Shown: positions 26,450 through 37,259 of the stretch, piece after piece
How positions within the stretch are numbered: the first letter of the stretch is position 1
How the letters are laid out: each line of letters begins with the position of its first letter
Assembly: GCF_002079055.1 (NCBI RefSeq)
Contig: NC_047494.1
Coordinates: 372,001-436,000, forward strand
Reading direction: 5' to 3'
Length of the DNA stretch: 64,000 nt
Source: Saccharomyces paradoxus
Lineage: Eukaryota > Ascomycota > Saccharomycetes > Saccharomycetales > Saccharomycetaceae
Made by a program: the position numbers and the translations under genes
Notes under the pieces: generated by a model
The model's input: the letters and a program-made list of their open reading frames with translations, nothing else
Told to the model about the DNA's origin: nothing
Database searches by the model: none

Positions 26450-27001
26450 ATGTCTTTCGAGGAAGAAGAAAAAAATAAGGTCACATGCACGCAAGACTTT
26501 CTTCGTCAATATTTTGTATCTGAAAGCGTTAGCATTCAATTTGGGTTAAATAACAAGACTGTGAAAAGGATAAATGAGGATGAATTTGATAAGGCAATAA
26601 ATTGCATTATGGCATGGACAAGATATCCTGAGGCAGTAGTAAAACGAACAGCTTCGACTTATCTTTTAAGTGATTCCTGCAAGAAATCTACGACGCTATC
26701 TCTCCCGTTTGTCTTAGACGATGCATTATGTATTCCGAAGGGAGTGGAAAGCAATAATAATGATACTAGTCTTTTGTACAGCGACACCTTATACGGTGAT
26801 GATTCTTTAATACGGAGGAATGAGCAAGTAAGGGATGAACTAGAGGAAGAGTTAAGTTTCACATTACTACGAAGTGAAGTAAATGAAATCAAACCCATAT
26901 CTTCGTCCAGTACCCCACAAATACTGCAATCAGATTATTCTGCGGTGATGCAAGAAACACAGGCTTCAAACGGAAGCATATTTCAGTTTAGTAGCCCCTA
27001 A
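26450..27001 (+). CDS. REC104: Meiotic recombination initiation protein Rec104
   Basis: This 183-residue protein matches YHR157W. Rec104 works with Rec102, Spo11 and Ski8 in the core complex that makes meiotic double-strand breaks; together with Rec102 it resembles the B subunit of a topoisomerase VI-like enzyme. No catalytic motif is visible in the sequence, and recognition is by overall similarity (MSFEEEEKNKVTCTQDFLRQ, SNGSIFQFSSP). The start is the ATG at 26450; an in-frame TTG three codons earlier is rejected. Length fits S. cerevisiae (182). Confidence 0.95.
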   Translation: MSFEEEEKNKVTCTQDFLRQYFVSESVSIQFGLNNKTVKRINEDEFDKAINCIMAWTRYPEAVVKRTASTYLLSDSCKKSTTLSLPFVLDDALCIPKGVESNNNDTSLLYSDTLYGDDSLIRRNEQVRDELEEELSFTLLRSEVNEIKPISSSSTPQILQSDYSAVMQETQASNGSIFQFSSP

Positions 27002-27058
27002 TATTTATTTTTCGAGACCTTAGGACAAGCCATTTGTCACGTTTATTATTCTCTCCTT

Positions 27059-27083
27059 CATACATACATACATACATACATAC
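27059..27083. repeat. (CATA)n microsatellite
   Basis: About six tandem CATA units lie in the REC104-KEL1 convergent 3' region. Confidence 0.85.
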
Positions 27084-27110
27084 TAGTTACATTCCTCGTT
27101 AAGAGTATGA

Positions 27111-27196
27111 TTTATTATTATTATTATTATTGTTATTATTATTATTATTATTAATATTATTAATTTTTGTTATCAATGTTTATTATTATTGTTATT
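27111..27196. repeat. (ATT)n microsatellite near the KEL1 3' end
   Basis: ATT triplets with occasional GTT interruptions fill most of 27111-27163 and resume at 27181-27196, just 3' of KEL1. Confidence 0.85.
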
Positions 27197-27234
27197 ACAC
27201 ATAAAGAGTAAAATCACATTACCCATATTTTTTT

Positions 27235-30200
27235 TCATAGTAGATCACTGTCACCATCTTCATTGGCTTGTTTAGTGCTATTTTCTAAATTCAATAATCT
27301 CTTCTTCAACTCTAACACTTCACTTTTCAAGTTATCTCTTTCTTGATTAGTGATAAAGAGTTCCGCCTTCAGGTCATTTATTTTAATGTTGAACTGATTT
27401 TCTCTTATAGTGTTGCTATTTTTTACATCATTGGAACTCTCCCCGGTGCTTTTAAAACCATTTTCTGAATTTTTACTACAGATGCTGTTTTTGAATTTCA
27501 ATTCATCTAACTCGTCAATCAACTTTTTATTCAAGCTCTTGTACTTCTCTAGCTCTCTTTGCGAAACCATTAGTGCCTTACTTGCGCTGTCCATAGAATT
27601 GATGCTTTCTTTGTAGTCATTCTGTATTTTTTTGATTTCGTTCTCTTTTACCAATACATCTTGACTTAATGAGCTGTGTTCCATTTTTAAAGCATGGTAT
27701 TCAGAAGACAATTTTTCTTTCGAAATTGTTAGCTCTTGACTTTTTTCCAACAAATCATCCAACCTATTTGTTAGTTTGTTGATCACCACACGGTGGTGAC
27801 GACTTTGGTCACCATAGGGTTCGTTGACAGAATTTTCACCATTTTCGTCCGAGACGGATATCAAAGAAGAAGAGGATGCAAGAAACGAAGAGCTGGCCTT
27901 ATTTTCTTTCCAATGGCTGATCAATGAGCCTAGTTGTGATGAGTAATTAGAAACCTGATTGATAATATCTTCGTTGTGCTGTTTGCTCTCATTTTTCAAC
28001 CGTTCATTTTCCCTAATCAAGTTTTCATGTTCTATCTGCAATTCCTCAAGTTTTTCTTTGTAATCAGGCTCTAGTTCTAAGGATTTCATTCTTTCATTTT
28101 GATATTGCACAACTTCGTTTAGATTTTCTATATCTAAGAATTTGCTGTTCACTAAATTTTCTAGCTCATTAACTTTATCTTCCAAAGAGTGATTATCTGC
28201 TTCTAATATTTCACATTTTGATTGCAGTCTGACAGAATCCAATTCATCTATTTCTTTGTTTGTCCCAGTGTTCCTCTGGGATTTTAACTGCCATAGCTCC
28301 GTCTCTAGTTCCTTTATGTGTGCTCCGGCTTCAAGTGCCTTTTCATGTGTCAGTTCTTTCAAACTTTGTAATTCCGATCTCAATTTCTCAAATAATGCTC
28401 TATCCACGACCTCAGTAGTAACATCTCTATTTACAGAAACGTCAGCTTTTTCACCTTTCATATCAGATGGAACGTCTCTCATTGAGGGCATATTTTTCTC
28501 ATCACTTGCTCCAATATCATGACTCGCGGCATCGATTTTCTTTATCGTGATATCTACAGGCTCAGATAGTTTGTCGATCTCCGTATTGTTCTGCGATAAC
28601 TCTGAAGATTCGTTATAATGCTTTATTTTGAACTGATCTTTTGATGGTGAGCTGGCCATTTGGGCCACACCAATTTCATCGTCTTCGTCAACAACGCCGC
28701 CTTCCTCTTCGACCTTGGCCATCAAAGATGTGCTTAACTTGTTCTCACTCATCTCTTCGTTGAAAGCAGTTGTAGAATCTGTTTTTTCATCCGTGCCGGG
28801 GTAAAGTTTCGTTTCTTCTACATTTCCATTTTGAGGCGTTTTTATGTCATTACTTGAAAGCGTCTCTACAATTGGGGAGGAGTTGTTCTTTATTTGTTTT
28901 GATGGGGTAAGGCTGTCACCATAAGTTGAAGATGGGATTCGCTGATTTCCAATTGTTGGATCGATAGTTTCAGTCAGATCAGTTTCTTTCTGGATATTTG
29001 GGGTATCAAATGGCTTGTTGGAAGTTGTTTTCATAACAGGTGTCTGTGAGCTTTCAGAAGGGACATATGGAGTCAAAATGTTAGGCTCAGTAATTAGGTG
29101 AGACTCAGAATTTACTGGAGGATTCTGATTTTGATGTTCTGTTAAAACATCTCGATTGTGCATCTCTCTGTTGACATGATCAGCTTCCGGAAAAGCTTCT
29201 GGTGCAGGCGATGGAGCGAAAGCTGGAGGAGCTGCTGAACTTGAAATGTTCATATTCCTGTTTTTATGAGAGGTTGGGGTAACGGGCGTCGCCAGGTCAA
29301 GGCTACCATTTCTCTGAACAGCAGTCTCACTTGGAACATCCATTATGCCTGGACAAAGGTCTTTTATGCGGGCCAAGTCTAACGTATAAACAATCGTACC
29401 TCTTTGCATATCAATATCAGAAGTGTGCAGGTCGGATTCCTCAACTCTAGCATAATCAAATTTATCACCTCCCATAATCAAAACTTTATCATTTTTTAAT
29501 AGTGTTAGAGAATGCCCAGAACGACCTTGCGGGATTCCCGCCGTAAATACAGGTAACTTAAACCATTTGCGCGATTTCAAGTTTAGGAAATACACGGAGT
29601 TCAAATAAGCATCATGCTCATCTTTTCCGCCTACTACGCACATTAAATCATTGTAGACTACGGTAGCATGTTCTTGAACTGGAGGAGGTTTCTCACCTGT
29701 GGTATTAATGATAAACCAATCGTTTATTGCAGGGTCGTACATAAACACATCATTTACTAAACCTTGTAAGGTGTCGCCACCAAATACCCATAATTTGGAA
29801 TCATATGATATCATGGTAAAATTGGTGATAGGTGGCGGCGTGAAAGATTTCGGCTTCAAAAATTCCCAATGTGAATCCGGCCTTCTAAAAGAAGATAAGT
29901 CGTAAACAGCTAGGTCATTGAAGTAAGTGTCATCAAATTGACCACCGAAGACGTATAATTTTGTTTTCATTTGAGTTGTGGCAATAATTGAAATTTTATG
30001 GCCGTATCTACCCAATGGACGTGGTCCCACAGGTGCTGGGACTGTCCATTTGTAGGAATTAATATTCAAAAGGTATATGTCATCGTCCATTAAACCTTCC
30101 TTATTAACTTTATGTGTGTCACCACCAAACACAACAAACGCATTTCCACATAGGACAGCAGCGTGGCCTACCCTTGGTGGTGGCGTAGCTTCACTTATGT

Positions 30201-30717
30201 CTATTGTAGTGGTGGAAAATCTGGTAGCATTATCAAAGGCTGTTAATATCCATGTATCGCCGTACACAGATTGGTCATGAAGTCCTCCAATGACATATAT
30301 CTGGTTCTTGTCTGTAACATATGCCGAGGCAACATGTCTATAACGAGGGAAAGGTGAATTCTGTAACTTGATTCTATTCCACACAGTATATTCTCTCTGT
30401 TTTGAAAGCTGTTTATGGAGAGTAGTAGACGGCCCTGACACATTTCGTTGTTGCGGTGGTACTGCACTCGGTTGGATTCTTGATTCCGATTGTTGTTTTC
30501 TGGCAAACATAGGGGGTGAACTGGTTTTATTAACGTTTGGGTGGTAACCTTGTGAGAATTGACGTCCTTTCTGAGGAGTTTCCTGTTTTGTAAAAAATTT
30601 TTCATTTGAAAGAGTTGACAGCGAAGCTTCTCTAGATTGGTCAGAGATAGAAGCATCAGAAGGTGTCTTTCCATGTTTCTTGTGAGTGAACTTCTTGGCG
30701 AAGCTGAATCCGGCCAT
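27235..30717 (-). CDS. KEL1: Kelch-repeat cell polarity and mitotic-exit protein Kel1
   Basis: The 1160-residue protein has six kelch motifs at about residues 125-420, each with the Gly-Gly pattern (for example YVIGG, FVVFGG, VLIMGG), which would form one beta propeller. A Ser/Thr/Glu-rich middle follows, then long coiled coils at about 776-1150. Kel1 acts with Kel2 at sites of polarised growth, in cell fusion with formin Bni1, and in control of mitotic exit through Lte1 and Tem1. The start is the ATG at 30715-30717 ([10 protein letters not shown]). A longer frame that begins with GTG at 30810 is rejected. S. cerevisiae Kel1 is 1164 residues. Confidence 0.96.
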   Translation of the reverse strand: MAGFSFAKKFTHKKHGKTPSDASISDQSREASLSTLSNEKFFTKQETPQKGRQFSQGYHPNVNKTSSPPMFARKQQSESRIQPSAVPPQQRNVSGPSTTLHKQLSKQREYTVWNRIKLQNSPFPRYRHVASAYVTDKNQIYVIGGLHDQSVYGDTWILTAFDNATRFSTTTIDISEATPPPRVGHAAVLCGNAFVVFGGDTHKVNKEGLMDDDIYLLNINSYKWTVPAPVGPRPLGRYGHKISIIATTQMKTKLYVFGGQFDDTYFNDLAVYDLSSFRRPDSHWEFLKPKSFTPPPITNFTMISYDSKLWVFGGDTLQGLVNDVFMYDPAINDWFIINTTGEKPPPVQEHATVVYNDLMCVVGGKDEHDAYLNSVYFLNLKSRKWFKLPVFTAGIPQGRSGHSLTLLKNDKVLIMGGDKFDYARVEESDLHTSDIDMQRGTIVYTLDLARIKDLCPGIMDVPSETAVQRNGSLDLATPVTPTSHKNRNMNISSSAAPPAFAPSPAPEAFPEADHVNREMHNRDVLTEHQNQNPPVNSESHLITEPNILTPYVPSESSQTPVMKTTSNKPFDTPNIQKETDLTETIDPTIGNQRIPSSTYGDSLTPSKQIKNNSSPIVETLSSNDIKTPQNGNVEETKLYPGTDEKTDSTTAFNEEMSENKLSTSLMAKVEEEGGVVDEDDEIGVAQMASSPSKDQFKIKHYNESSELSQNNTEIDKLSEPVDITIKKIDAASHDIGASDEKNMPSMRDVPSDMKGEKADVSVNRDVTTEVVDRALFEKLRSELQSLKELTHEKALEAGAHIKELETELWQLKSQRNTGTNKEIDELDSVRLQSKCEILEADNHSLEDKVNELENLVNSKFLDIENLNEVVQYQNERMKSLELEPDYKEKLEELQIEHENLIRENERLKNESKQHNEDIINQVSNYSSQLGSLISHWKENKASSSFLASSSSLISVSDENGENSVNEPYGDQSRHHRVVINKLTNRLDDLLEKSQELTISKEKLSSEYHALKMEHSSLSQDVLVKENEIKKIQNDYKESINSMDSASKALMVSQRELEKYKSLNKKLIDELDELKFKNSICSKNSENGFKSTGESSNDVKNSNTIRENQFNIKINDLKAELFITNQERDNLKSEVLELKKRLLNLENSTKQANEDGDSDLL

Positions 30718-31085
30718 GTTTGAATTATTTCCTGGGTGCAAATTGAAGCAAACGGGCTCTAATTTCTCCTGAAAAATTACTGTGAATTTGTTAATTAGTG
30801 TAAATACCACGAATTAAGCAAAACAATTTCTTTATAGAATGAGCCCTGTTGCTTTTCTATGTCTTATTGTTCCATATTTTAAAGGAATGCTTGCTTGTAG
30901 TCTACTATCAACAACCGCGTCGCCAAATCCCCAGAAGACGTGCCGCGTGATTCCAAAGGTGATGAAGGGTTCAAGTTGTAAATTCAATGTGATAAGTAAA
31001 GATAAAGGCTAATATTAGCTGTGCTTTCCTCAATTACCACTGCGTGGATCCGAGTATAATTAAATATATCTCGTAGGGCACTGAT
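30718..31085. other. KEL1-TDA11 divergent promoter region
   Basis: This 368-bp intergenic region should carry both promoters. I see no exact site for the common factors and no gene. Confidence 0.45.
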
Positions 31086-32624
31086 ATGAATAAATTTGAC
31101 GAGTTTATAGAGTCCAATGAGAAGGATTTGGATGTGGATACCAGTACCCGAAATAGTATAATATCGATGTCGCCTGTGGGGAAGACTCGATCAAAGTTTC
31201 GTTCTTCTAGTTCCAATGGATATAGGCCAGAGCATCAGCGTACGTCCAGTGCGGGGAGCATGCATTCGCAAAGGCTGATGACTCCTACCAGATTAAATGA
31301 ACAGGACCATCCCTTACAGGCCAAGTCAGATGCTCGAAGGGTGGTAACTCGTCATTCTTCTGTCTCCGTTCCAAACGCAATGAGTAAGAGGAGATCGCTC
31401 ATTCAACCTATGGTTGTTCCCACTACGCCAGAATCTCAAAACAACATACCTTTTGGAGGCTCAGTAAGTCATTCTGAGGGATCCCATGGAATTCCGTTAG
31501 AATCCACTACAGTACTTTCTAGTGAGCAAGCGATGACCGGCGGGCTTCGACGGTCGAGAAATGGGAGTTCACAATCGGTCAATAGTATAGCAGCGACCGC
31601 CATACCCACAAATGGGGTTGATGTAAGCGCCCTTCTACAATCTCTTGCTACAAAAGAATTAGAACTACTGGAATGCAAACAAAAGATTGAAGATTTGAAA
31701 AAGCAAACCCAGCATGAAGAGCAAAACTATGCCCGTCGGGCACGTGAACTGCACGAGCTGAAGGAGCAAGTGAGTAAACACCTGGATCCTTCTCTGAACA
31801 CACCAGTGAAAAGTCGTGCTTTTTCACCAGTTTACCAGAGTATACCTATGGAATCACGAACTGAAAATGCTGGTAACAGTAACTTTTCTAGTTCTGTAAG
31901 GACACGAAAAAACGTGGATCACCCAAGTACGAATCAGCCAAGATCCGTGTCTCCACAAGATATTCAAGAGACACGCCAAAGAGACAACTCATCAAATTCA
32001 TCCAAGCAGTCACTTTGGAGCAAACCGTTAGCTTTGTTTAATCAATTCGATAAAATAATTCAGCATGAAATCGAAAGAACTCTGAACTGGGATGACTCTC
32101 TTCCAGGTACACCTGAGGCACAGGAAGCGACATCGACCAGTAATGGCGAGTATTCAGCACAGCATCACGATAGTGAAACTCCTGGAGCTCACCAAAACTC
32201 TCCCTCTCAAGGATCTGTCTCTAGATCACTTTGGAGCTTTGTCAGCGATGTCAAGGCCGGATTGCTCGGTATAGAAGAAGAAAATGATAGTGATGTTACC
32301 AATGATAACAGATGTGAACCTGTATATAGAAGCGATAGGGAGCATGAACAGAAAAAAAATGCACCTAAAATTACGAATCGGGGACAAGCGGAAGATAGTG
32401 GCGACGATTCTAGTCTAGACATGAAGAAATTTAAAACGACAACTAAATTGCAAAAAGCCAACGCTGATGATAATAATCTCACAAATGAAGGTGGACATCG
32501 AAGACGAGAAAGTAAAAATAAGAGGGGTAGCAACAAACTAAATTTTATTGGTGATTACAACACTTGTAAACCTAATAATGATATTTCCTCCGTCAAAAAT
32601 TCAGTTGAAATGACAAACTTCTAA
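31086..32624 (+). CDS. TDA11: Tda11, protein of unknown function
   Basis: This 512-residue protein matches YHR159W. The N-terminal 170 residues are Ser/Arg-rich with many possible phosphosites. A coiled coil lies at about 180-235 ([20 protein letters not shown]), followed by a mostly disordered, charged C-terminal half. Two short hydrophobic, Trp-containing segments ([13 protein letters not shown] and [15 protein letters not shown]) look like a repeated motif and could bind a partner or membrane. The gene was named from a screen for topoisomerase I damage effects; the molecular role is unknown. It is divergent from KEL1 and convergent with PEX18. Confidence 0.9.
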   Translation: MNKFDEFIESNEKDLDVDTSTRNSIISMSPVGKTRSKFRSSSSNGYRPEHQRTSSAGSMHSQRLMTPTRLNEQDHPLQAKSDARRVVTRHSSVSVPNAMSKRRSLIQPMVVPTTPESQNNIPFGGSVSHSEGSHGIPLESTTVLSSEQAMTGGLRRSRNGSSQSVNSIAATAIPTNGVDVSALLQSLATKELELLECKQKIEDLKKQTQHEEQNYARRARELHELKEQVSKHLDPSLNTPVKSRAFSPVYQSIPMESRTENAGNSNFSSSVRTRKNVDHPSTNQPRSVSPQDIQETRQRDNSSNSSKQSLWSKPLALFNQFDKIIQHEIERTLNWDDSLPGTPEAQEATSTSNGEYSAQHHDSETPGAHQNSPSQGSVSRSLWSFVSDVKAGLLGIEEENDSDVTNDNRCEPVYRSDREHEQKKNAPKITNRGQAEDSGDDSSLDMKKFKTTTKLQKANADDNNLTNEGGHRRRESKNKRGSNKLNFIGDYNTCKPNNDISSVKNSVEMTNF

Positions 32625-32784
32625 TTTCTCTTTTTCAAAATAATGTCTATTCTTATCTAGTCGCCTTTTTTTTTACGTATAGCTGTGAACTCAGTATATA
32701 GTATAGTAATGTTATTTTGAGACTGGTTAAAGAGCGTTATATATTCGAATGTCATGGTATAGATTGAAGAAATTTTATGGGAGG

Positions 32785-33636
32785 CTAAGCAATCCTGTCT
32801 TCGACATCGTGAAACTCAAGACCCGCCCAGCTTCCTGTATTCTGAAAACAAAAACCAATGTGCTTTTGAAGGTTTCTCGCTCCACCTTTATCCTTCTTTA
32901 AAACTATAGAACCATCGCTGATGTTGCCCATAAGTCCCATGAATTTTGAACTGTTTAGTCTTTCTTTTACATCTTTATCGGCACTGTTATTACCGCAAAA
33001 CTCGACTATATCAGAAGCCAAACTTTTTATGACAACTTCTTCATTTTCCTGTCCCGTACCTGAATTTTCCTCTTCTGTATAGATTTCTTCTTGTAAACTG
33101 CTGGTTTCCAGCTCCAAAAATTCAGCATTAATTAAAGAATCAATATGACTGTCAATAGGGTATTTTAAACCTCTTGTTTTAAATATCTGATGATCGACCA
33201 CAGGAAAGGAAGCAATGTTGAAGTTTTTGTGCGAATAAAAGCCAGAGGGCGAATCTATCCGAGACTCCTGTAGCTCTTTGTTTAAATTTAAATTCGTAAA
33301 TTGATATTCGACGGGTGATTCAATATTTTTAGGGAAGCTATATCTGAAGTCCTTGACCCAAGAAGTTTCATTACCACTTTGGTTCGGCGCGGTAAATTCG
33401 TGGTTTTGCTCTTGCAGGGTGCGAGGGTTAACAACAATGTAAGATGGTGTTTGGTTAAAACCTTCTGAGTGCTGTAAAAATTCCTGCTCAATTTCATTGT
33501 TGAAAATCGGTGATGCATTTGGTCCGTTCCCAATCCTGTTAAAAGAAGGCGTATTCTCCCTGCCTGTAAAAGGGCCCTTCTCTGCACTACTAACAAACTT
33601 GCTCACCTCATTGGTTTGGCATTGGTTGGCATTCAT
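32785..33636 (-). CDS. PEX18: Peroxin Pex18, PTS2 import co-receptor
   Basis: This 283-residue protein helps Pex7 bring PTS2 proteins such as thiolase into peroxisomes, redundantly with Pex21. Near the N-terminus is a conserved cysteine (Cys6, MNANQCQTNE), the site whose ubiquitination controls receptor recycling and turnover. A WxxxF motif (WVKDF) in the middle is the type that docks on Pex14 and Pex13. The C-terminal third should hold the Pex7-binding region. An oleate-response-like element lies 78-100 bp upstream. Its length equals that of the S. cerevisiae protein. Confidence 0.94.
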   Translation of the reverse strand: MNANQCQTNEVSKFVSSAEKGPFTGRENTPSFNRIGNGPNASPIFNNEIEQEFLQHSEGFNQTPSYIVVNPRTLQEQNHEFTAPNQSGNETSWVKDFRYSFPKNIESPVEYQFTNLNLNKELQESRIDSPSGFYSHKNFNIASFPVVDHQIFKTRGLKYPIDSHIDSLINAEFLELETSSLQEEIYTEEENSGTGQENEEVVIKSLASDIVEFCGNNSADKDVKERLNSSKFMGLMGNISDGSIVLKKDKGGARNLQKHIGFCFQNTGSWAGLEFHDVEDRIA

Positions 33637-33937
33637 TGTTTTTTTCTAACATCAGCTATCTATTTTAAAGTCTAGACAGATACTTAGTACGTCGTTTTCC
33701 CCTCTGTTCCCTTATATATGTCGTCTCGGAAATAACAATACAATCTCCATAGTGCGGCGCTATCAATATTTTCTTGGCGGGACGAATTGTATACAATAAG
33801 CTAAAAATATTGCTGAAGGACAAAAGCCAAACATGCACAAAAAAAGGTTAAAAATTACATAGCTCTTCCTTACAACTACTTATTGCTATCCAAATATGCA
33901 CATGAGTACATCCTTACATACATAAACATACTAAATA
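33637..33937. other. PEX18-YAP1801 intergenic region
   Basis: This 301-bp region holds the PEX18 promoter and the YAP1801 3' end. Apart from the ORE-like element no motif is clear. Confidence 0.45.
33727..33749 (+). promoter_or_regulatory. ORE-like element (Oaf1/Pip2) for PEX18
   Basis: CGGAAATAA fits the CGGN3TNA half site exactly. After 11 bases comes CCA where CCG is expected. PEX18 is oleate-induced in S. cerevisiae, so a one-base-off ORE 91-113 bp upstream is plausible. Confidence 0.35.
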
Positions 33938-35815
33938 TCACATATCAATTAAGTTGACGTTGTTGGTATACCGGTTCCCTAAAACTTGTTGCTGCGTCTG
34001 AGGCTGTTGTGGCTGTTGTACCTGTTGCGAATAGAAAGGAACAGCCTGAGGTTGAGCGGTTCCAGTGGTATTTATAATAGGGTTGACGGTTGCGGTTGCA
34101 GACGGGTGGTAACCCTGTTGTTGTTGTTGCTGCTGGAAATTATTTTGAGTGTAGTTAGCTTGGAATTCCATTTTATCAAAACGTTGGGGAATATTCATCG
34201 ACCCGTGCATACTAGTAGGAGTTGTCATGACGCTATTGATCGTGCTCAAAGGGATTTTTTGCTGCTGTAGTTGTTGTTGTTGATTATACGTTTGGTTTTG
34301 AAAAGGATTACTTATTACTTGTTGTTGTAGTGGCATACCGGTATTTTGTTCATCGAAGTTTGGTCGTGAAAATGGGTTATTTAGGACATTTTCGTGCGTG
34401 GGATTTCCCGTTGCGATCGTCGCAGCGTTGTGCAATGCGAATGGGTTGTTAGAACCAGCTTGTGATTGAGATATTTGCTGGTTCGAAGCGGCAGTTGTAT
34501 CTTGTGAAACGGAGTATCCTCCAAATCCGGCGCCTGTGAATGTGGGAGTTAAATGATTATTGATAAAATAGTAACCCGTTTGTTGGGCGCTTACACCGGG
34601 ATCTTGTAGAGGGCTCGTATTCACTGTGTGTTGGACCATCGCATATTCCGGGGCATTTAAAGTTACGGAATCTGTACGACCAGTCTGTGTATTCATCACC
34701 TGCGGTTGCGTTTGAGGTACAAACGGGTTATTTGCGATCTGTTGTGCTTGATTAGCTCCCGCCAATAGAGTGTTAGACTGCATGGAAGAATCTGTTCCGA
34801 ACGGATTGTAAGATTGAGCGGCTGTGACAGTAGTCACAGCAGGGGATATCGCTACTTGTTCGTTTTTTAACTGTGCCTCTAGTATCCTTTTTTGTTCACG
34901 AATTTGCTCCAACCTTTCCTGCGCAGTAGATCTAGCTACTGTGGAACCAGAGTTGTCTTGAGAACCATCAACTGGCACAAAAGTATTATGGGTCTTGTCA
35001 TCCTCTATTAGATGCTCTTCTAGCGATCTGACCAGTTTTGTAGTAATGTGTTTGATGACTGGTATTTTCAAACCCGCAGTCTTCCCGCTCTTCAGGTACC
35101 TGACAACGTGTTCGGTCAAATCCACAAACGTCTTGTACAGGTCCAGAGTCCTCTCTGCATTGTGATGAGACAGTTCGAAAAAAGACTCCAGTAAAGTTAT
35201 GATACCTTCATTGAGAGCATTATATAGAGCCAACAGGTCTTGAATAAGCAGCTTGAACCCAAATATGATTAATTCGTTACTCAGGTCAAACTGTGTATAC
35301 TTGTTTTTAATCAGAGCTTGGATTTGGACCTCCAAGGACTCCACGTGGTCTAGTGCGACGTTGATAGAGTGTTGCTTGTTTCTAGAACTTCCGTAGTTGT
35401 TACTGTTTAGCTTCAATGTTCGGTAACCATCTCTCACATAGTCCTTTTTAATTTTACCAAACTCCCTACATCTGACCCTTAGGTAATTATCGTACCTATC
35501 AAGTGCCCTCATATCCCCAGACGCACTGCTGTTGGAACCACGTATGTTCTCAATGTCGAAAAACTCCAGGGTCCTAGAATAGTAACGCAATGCAACATCT
35601 TTGGAACCCTCCCTTATCATGAGATGTACTACTAATAAAGACTTATACACAATAGTCCAAGCTGTGTCATTAATTCGGGAATCCAAACCCTTTACGATCT
35701 CATAGAAATCCTCCTCATTGCTGGTCCCTAATAGTATTGGGTCTAGATACTTCTGTTTAGGCGGAGCCGACTTGATCTTCGTAGCACCTTTCACCAACTT
35801 GTAGTACGTTGTCAT
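33938..35815 (-). CDS. YAP1801: AP180-type clathrin adaptor Yap1801
   Basis: This 625-residue endocytic adaptor begins with an ANTH domain (about residues 1-280), which binds phosphatidylinositol 4,5-bisphosphate and the SNARE cargo Snc1. The rest is Gln- and Asn-rich and disordered. Five NPF motifs bind the EH domains of Pan1 and Ede1, and the last residues (NLIDM) form a clathrin box. Poly-Gln runs encoded by CAG/CAA lie near the C-terminus, which probably explains the small length difference from S. cerevisiae (637 from memory). It is a paralogue of Yap1802 and acts at plasma-membrane actin patches. Confidence 0.96.
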   Translation of the reverse strand: MTTYYKLVKGATKIKSAPPKQKYLDPILLGTSNEEDFYEIVKGLDSRINDTAWTIVYKSLLVVHLMIREGSKDVALRYYSRTLEFFDIENIRGSNSSASGDMRALDRYDNYLRVRCREFGKIKKDYVRDGYRTLKLNSNNYGSSRNKQHSINVALDHVESLEVQIQALIKNKYTQFDLSNELIIFGFKLLIQDLLALYNALNEGIITLLESFFELSHHNAERTLDLYKTFVDLTEHVVRYLKSGKTAGLKIPVIKHITTKLVRSLEEHLIEDDKTHNTFVPVDGSQDNSGSTVARSTAQERLEQIREQKRILEAQLKNEQVAISPAVTTVTAAQSYNPFGTDSSMQSNTLLAGANQAQQIANNPFVPQTQPQVMNTQTGRTDSVTLNAPEYAMVQHTVNTSPLQDPGVSAQQTGYYFINNHLTPTFTGAGFGGYSVSQDTTAASNQQISQSQAGSNNPFALHNAATIATGNPTHENVLNNPFSRPNFDEQNTGMPLQQQVISNPFQNQTYNQQQQLQQQKIPLSTINSVMTTPTSMHGSMNIPQRFDKMEFQANYTQNNFQQQQQQQGYHPSATATVNPIINTTGTAQPQAVPFYSQQVQQPQQPQTQQQVLGNRYTNNVNLIDM

Positions 35816-36582
35816 CTCGACCTCAATGGAAATTCAATTTTTATTACCTGCGATATGAACAGTCCCTTTATATTTACGAAACAGGCTTTGTCCTTCCTCC
35901 CCCACCAAAGAAACGCTAAAAAATACTCAAAATATGCAATATCGCTGCTGCTCGATTTGCTCAACGAATGATTACTATTAACCATCAACACATTTACACA
36001 CAGGCAAATACATTCGTTAACGCTAAAAGCCTGAATACCATGTATCGAACTGAGGCCCCTATGTTACCCATCCGTGAAAAGTGATGGAACCCGCCGCTCG
36101 CTTCCGAGAATTCCTACCATCTTCTTTCATACTTAAGATGGGTCGTGAGGGCCCCTCGATTCCCCCGCCTCTCTGCCAGGGCGTCGTCTGTTTTACAAAA
36201 GCCAGGCTGAGTCACGCCAGTTGCTGACCCTGAGGGCTGCATTGTTTCCTACGAATTACTCATTTGTTTCGTGCGCTTTCCTATTGCACGCATGACTAGG
36301 ATGGAAAAAAAAGAAGAAAAAGAAAAGCGTTGAGTATATAATAAAGAAGAAAAAGTCCGAGAAAGAAACACGAGCCTCCTTCCTCGAAGAAAATAGCAAA
36401 AAAGCTGATACGCACATCGTTGACATCGCTGATTGCAATAGGAAACTGAAATAGACGGCAAACCATTAGTTCATTCGAAAGAACGTATTGTCGAGAGTTA
36501 TCACTCACTATATCAGAAAATTGACACGAACCGAAATAAAAGAAATTATAGTCTAACACAGAAAAAGATAAAAAAAAGAAAA
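35816..36582. other. YAP1801-MPC2 divergent promoter region
   Basis: This 767-bp region contains two CCCCT stress-element cores (36056-36060 and 36152-36156) and a purine-rich run at about 36301-36365 upstream of MPC2. Several short frames on the minus strand here (36249-36559) have no recognisable features. Confidence 0.45.
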
Positions 36583-36972
36583 ATGTCTACATCATCTGTA
36601 CGTTTTGCATTCAGGCGGTTCTGGCAAAGTGAAACAGGCCCCAAGACAGTCCATTTCTGGGCCCCTACTTTGAAATGGGGGCTGGTTTTCGCAGGATTTA
36701 GCGATATGAAAAGACCAGTGGAAAAAATTTCTGGTGCTCAAAACTTGTCGCTATTATCTACTGCGTTGATTTGGACTCGTTGGTCCTTTGTCATCAAGCC
36801 AAGGAACATCTTGTTGGCTTCCGTCAACTCGTTTCTTTGTCTGACCGCTGGTTATCAATTGGGTAGAATTGCCAACTACAGGATACGGAATGGTGACTCT
36901 GTATCGCAATTGTGCAGCTATATTCTCAGCGGCGCCGACGAAAGCAAAAAGGAAATTACCACGGGCAGATAA
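36583..36972 (+). CDS. MPC2: Mitochondrial pyruvate carrier subunit Mpc2
   Basis: The 129-residue subunit pairs with Mpc1 to form the fermentative form of the inner-membrane pyruvate carrier; Mpc3 replaces it in respiration. The sequence shows an N-terminal amphipathic segment, the family block ETGPKTVHFWAPTLKWGLVF and two to three hydrophobic segments. Asn-Arg-rich ends at RIANYRIRNGDS precede the C-terminal tail. It differs from Mpc3 by a shorter tail (ends SKKEITTGR), which identifies it as MPC2 and not MPC3. Sequence is nearly identical to S. cerevisiae as recalled. SOL3 follows in the same direction. Confidence 0.96.
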   Translation: MSTSSVRFAFRRFWQSETGPKTVHFWAPTLKWGLVFAGFSDMKRPVEKISGAQNLSLLSTALIWTRWSFVIKPRNILLASVNSFLCLTAGYQLGRIANYRIRNGDSVSQLCSYILSGADESKKEITTGR

Positions 36973-37259
36973 ACGCCTAATTTACAACTCGAAACTTTGC
37001 TTTGTCAAAGATATGTAAGTAAACATATATATCCGGATTGTATAATATTCTTAAAACAGTAAAGTATATTTTCTTTGCGCGGTGTTATAATTTGTTCTCT
37101 TACTGCTATTTTTTCCCATATATGTAGATCGTATGTATTCATTTTTCAGTTTTTCTTCAGTTTTATCCCCGACAGTGGTGATAGTATAAAAAGAAGAAAA
37201 GCCTCGAGGATGACGGAAAACAGGGTACTATCAATTGCCTCGAATTAAACCGCTACTCA

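Noticed and set aside
30718-30810. N-terminal extension of KEL1 to a GTG
   Set aside because: No ATG; the known start is [10 protein letters not shown] at 30717.
33288-33596. 102-codon frame in PEX18
   Set aside because: Out-of-frame shadow on the same strand as PEX18.
36249-36559. Three overlapping short minus-strand frames upstream of MPC2
   Set aside because: They arise from purine-rich promoter sequence, overlap each other in different frames and have no recognisable content.
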